From NCBI RefSeq assembly GCF_018279705.1, contig NZ_CP036498.1, forward strand, positions 5,783,001-5,847,000: a stretch of 64,000 nucleotides of DNA, written 5' to 3'. The position numbers were made by a program, and so were the translations under genes. Positions within the stretch are counted from its first letter, which is position 1; every line of letters starts with the position of its first letter. The DNA comes from Tardiphaga alba (GTDB lineage Bacteria; Pseudomonadota; Alphaproteobacteria; Rhizobiales; Xanthobacteraceae). Below, in pieces: positions 62,310 through 64,000 of this stretch. Under the pieces are notes generated by a model, which saw only the letters and a list, made by a program, of their open reading frames with translations, did no database searches and had not been told where the DNA came from.

Positions 62310-63305
62310 TTAATCGACCTTGAGATTGGCGGCCTTGACCACCTTTTCCCACTTCTCGGTCTCGGCCGCGATCATTTTGCCGAAGGCTTCCGGGGGCCCG
62401 ATCAGTGGATCGCCACCGAGGTCGATCAGCTTGGCCTTGATCGCCGGCTCGGCCAGCACTTCGTTCACCGCAGCATTGAGCTTCGCGATGATTTCCGGCG
62501 GGGTCTTCTTGGGCGCGCCCATGCCGAACAGTGCGCTGGCTTCATAGCCCGGCACCGTCTCGGCCACTGTCGGCACGTCCGGCAGCAGCGACGACTTCTC
62601 GGTCGTGGTCACGGCCAGTGCGCGCAGATTACCCGAGCGGATGTGCTGGATGATCGACGGCATGTTGTCGAAGATCACCTGCACCTGACCGCCCGTCATA
62701 TCGGTGATCGCCAGCGCAGCGCCGCGATAGGGCACATGCTGCATCTTGGCGCCCGTCATCATCATGAACATCTCACCCGACAGATGCACCGAAGTGCCGT
62801 TGCCCGACGACGCCATGTTCACCTTGCCCGGATTGGCTTTCACATAGGCGATGAATTCGGCCACGGTCTTTGCCGTGATGTCCTTGTTGACGGTCATCAC
62901 ATTGGCGGTGCGGTGGAAGGCCGCCACGGGCGCGATGTCACGGACGAAGTTGAAGCTCAGCTTCGAATACAGCGTCGCATTGATGTAGTTGGCCGGATTG
63001 ACCAGCAGCACGGTATAGCCATCGGGCTCCGCATTCACGACCGACTCGGTGCCGATATTGTTGCCGGCGCCTGGCTTGTTTTCGATGATGAATTGCTGAC
63101 CCATCTTTTCCGACAGGCGCTGCCCGATCAGGCGCGCCAGAATGTCGGTGGCGCCGCCCGGCGGATAGCCAACGACCCAGCGGATCGGCTTGTTTGGATA
63201 GTTTTGCGCTTGCGCAAGCGCTGGCGTGATCGATGTGAGAGCCGATGCGGCGAAGGCTGAAAAACCAAGCGCGATCAGACCGATCGCGGCGCGACGTGAC
63301 GTCAT
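62310..63305 (-). CDS. Bug-family (TctC-like) tricarboxylate transporter substrate-binding protein
   Basis: A 331-aa periplasmic binding protein of the tripartite tricarboxylate transporter (TTT) family. It has a Tat-like start MTSRRAAIGLIALGFSAFAASALTSITPALAQA, then YPNKPIRWVVGYPPGGATDILARLIGQRLSEKMGQQFIIENKPGAGNNIGTESVV, a defining Bug motif, and later VQVIFDNMPSIIQHIRSGNLRALAVTT. The start at 63305 has GGAGGG upstream; the longest frame adds 25 unlikely codons. No tctA or tctB membrane subunits are nearby. Bug proteins are common orphans in this group of bacteria. The ligand is unknown (carboxylate or aromatic acid). Confidence 0.92.
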   Translation of the reverse strand: MTSRRAAIGLIALGFSAFAASALTSITPALAQAQNYPNKPIRWVVGYPPGGATDILARLIGQRLSEKMGQQFIIENKPGAGNNIGTESVVNAEPDGYTVLLVNPANYINATLYSKLSFNFVRDIAPVAAFHRTANVMTVNKDITAKTVAEFIAYVKANPGKVNMASSGNGTSVHLSGEMFMMMTGAKMQHVPYRGAALAITDMTGGQVQVIFDNMPSIIQHIRSGNLRALAVTTTEKSSLLPDVPTVAETVPGYEASALFGMGAPKKTPPEIIAKLNAAVNEVLAEPAIKAKLIDLGGDPLIGPPEAFGKMIAAETEKWEKVVKAANLKVD

Positions 63306-63440
63306 ATGTAAGTCCCTCCAGCTGCCGCGACTTGGCGCGCGGTCAGCGTGTGTTGAATTGACAACACCCGTCTTTAACAAACAATTCTACTATCGGCCAG
63401 TGCGACGATACCTGCGACAGGGCGCCCGAAAGCGGCATCT

Positions 63441-63525
63441 GTAGGGTGGGCAAAGGCGCTTAGCGCCGTGCCCACCATCAAGTGCTGTGGTTGATCGGTG
63501 GGCCCGCTTCGCTTTGCCCACCTAC
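63441..63525. repeat. Palindromic repeat, class A (third copy)
   Basis: GTAGGGTGGGCAAAGGCG at the left and CTTTGCCCACCTAC at the right enclose GTGCCCACC / GGTGGGCCC. It has the same core as 5206-5239 and 31225-31300. It lies in the divergent gap between the Bug-family gene and the acyl-CoA synthetase gene. Confidence 0.87.
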
Positions 63526-63637
63526 AAACAGTCGCCGCACGCATTTGCGCCAACTGCGCGCCGATGGCACAACAACCCCACAAGCAACAAGAATAAGGAA
63601 GCCGCCCCTGCGTGGCCGGATTTCCGCTGGAGGATGC

Positions 63638-64000
63638 ATGCCCGTCTCGTCGAAATCCGCTCTCATGCCCGGTGCGATCAGCCCCTTCGACGGCATGGAC
63701 GTGCCTTGGTTGCTGCGCATGCGCGCAGAGACCCGCCGCGATCATCCTTTCATCATCTGGTCGCCCTTCGACGCACCGGCGCGACCATGGACCTATGGCG
63801 AATTCCACGAGCGTGTCGGCGCGCTTGCTGCCGGTCTCGTCAAACGCGGCATCAAGCCCGGCGACTATGTACTGATCCATCTCGACAATTGCGTCGAACA
63901 ACTGCTGTCATGGTTCGCCTGCGTCGAACTCGGCGCCATCGCAGTCACGACCAATACCCGCTCATCGGCCGCCGAGATCGCGTATTTCGCCAATCATTGC
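63638..64000 (+). CDS. AMP-forming acyl-CoA synthetase/ligase (N-terminal part)
   Basis: The first 121 codons of an AMP-binding-family enzyme; it runs off the right edge. MPVSSKSALMPGAISPFDGMDVPWLLRMRAETRRDHPFIIWSPFDAPARPWTYGEFHERVGALAAGLVKRGIKPGDYVLIHLDNCVEQLLSWFACVELGAIAVTTNTRSSAAEIAYFANHC is the classic N-terminal region (TYGEFHERV; G.KPGD.V.I.L.NC.E....F.A...LGAI.V..N). GGAGG precedes the ATG. It would activate a fatty or aromatic acid with ATP and CoA. The nearby Bug-family binding protein gene hints at a carboxylate pathway, which is only a suggestion. Confidence 0.9.
   Translation, partial: MPVSSKSALMPGAISPFDGMDVPWLLRMRAETRRDHPFIIWSPFDAPARPWTYGEFHERVGALAAGLVKRGIKPGDYVLIHLDNCVEQLLSWFACVELGAIAVTTNTRSSAAEIAYFANHC

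Overview
The window is high-GC alphaproteobacterial chromosome. It looks like the Bradyrhizobium / Rhodopseudomonas / Tardiphaga group (Nitrobacteraceae). The reasons are the gene repertoire (RegA/ActR-type regulator, DUF1236, GCG_CRPN and MXKDX small exported proteins, MmcB, Bug-family binding proteins) and many short palindromic intergenic repeats of the kind common in these genomes. The assignment rests on family recognition, not on a database search. Coding density is high; there is one complete insertion sequence, one tRNA, no rRNA and no CRISPR.

Layout. 1-6570: a partial dipeptide-type binding protein; a ZnuD-like TonB-dependent receptor followed by its own exbB-exbD-tonB; a lone UgpB-like binding protein. 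6787-12231: a tightly overlapping operon of a membrane histidine kinase, a cytosolic receiver-DUF3369-kinase hybrid and an OmpR-type regulator, followed by an ECF sigma factor with no anti-sigma neighbour. 12444-15475: an L,D-transpeptidase, a lone amino-acid binding protein and an IS481-family element that landed in the loop of a palindromic repeat. 15707-24604: two acyl-CoA dehydrogenases, small metabolic enzymes, an MFS permease, an orphan RegA-like regulator, MmcB, a von Willebrand A protein and a metallo-beta-lactamase-fold hydrolase. 24787-36599: DUF1236 protein, a PAS hybrid kinase, a PHB-depolymerase-family esterase, an MXKDX repeat protein, soluble transhydrogenase, an OmpA-like protein, HtpX, a VapBC pair, a luciferase-like oxidoreductase and an SDR.

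36684-46960 is the most interesting part. A LapG-like periplasmic cysteine protease is divergent from a 1194-aa FecR/cadherin-like/RTX type I secretion substrate, followed by its ABC exporter, its membrane fusion protein and a CHASE2-adenylate cyclase. This resembles a LapA/LapG-style releasable surface-protein system without LapD, joined to a cAMP-producing sensor.

46962-50409 is an alkanesulfonate cluster (ssuD-ssuC-ssuB plus a DIM6-type flavin reductase) with no ssuA. 50794-64000 holds a PAS-GGDEF-EAL protein, YccF, a polysaccharide deacetylase, tRNA-Arg(CCG), an exported TPR-CHAT protease-like protein, a DUF4174 protein, small exported proteins, a diguanylate cyclase, a GCG_CRPN protein, a spermidine-synthase-like protein with a histone-H1-like tail, a Bug-family binding protein, and the start of an AMP-forming acyl-CoA synthetase cut by the window edge.

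Intergenic palindromes of several sequence classes recur through the window, and two genes take their stop codon from one of these repeats.
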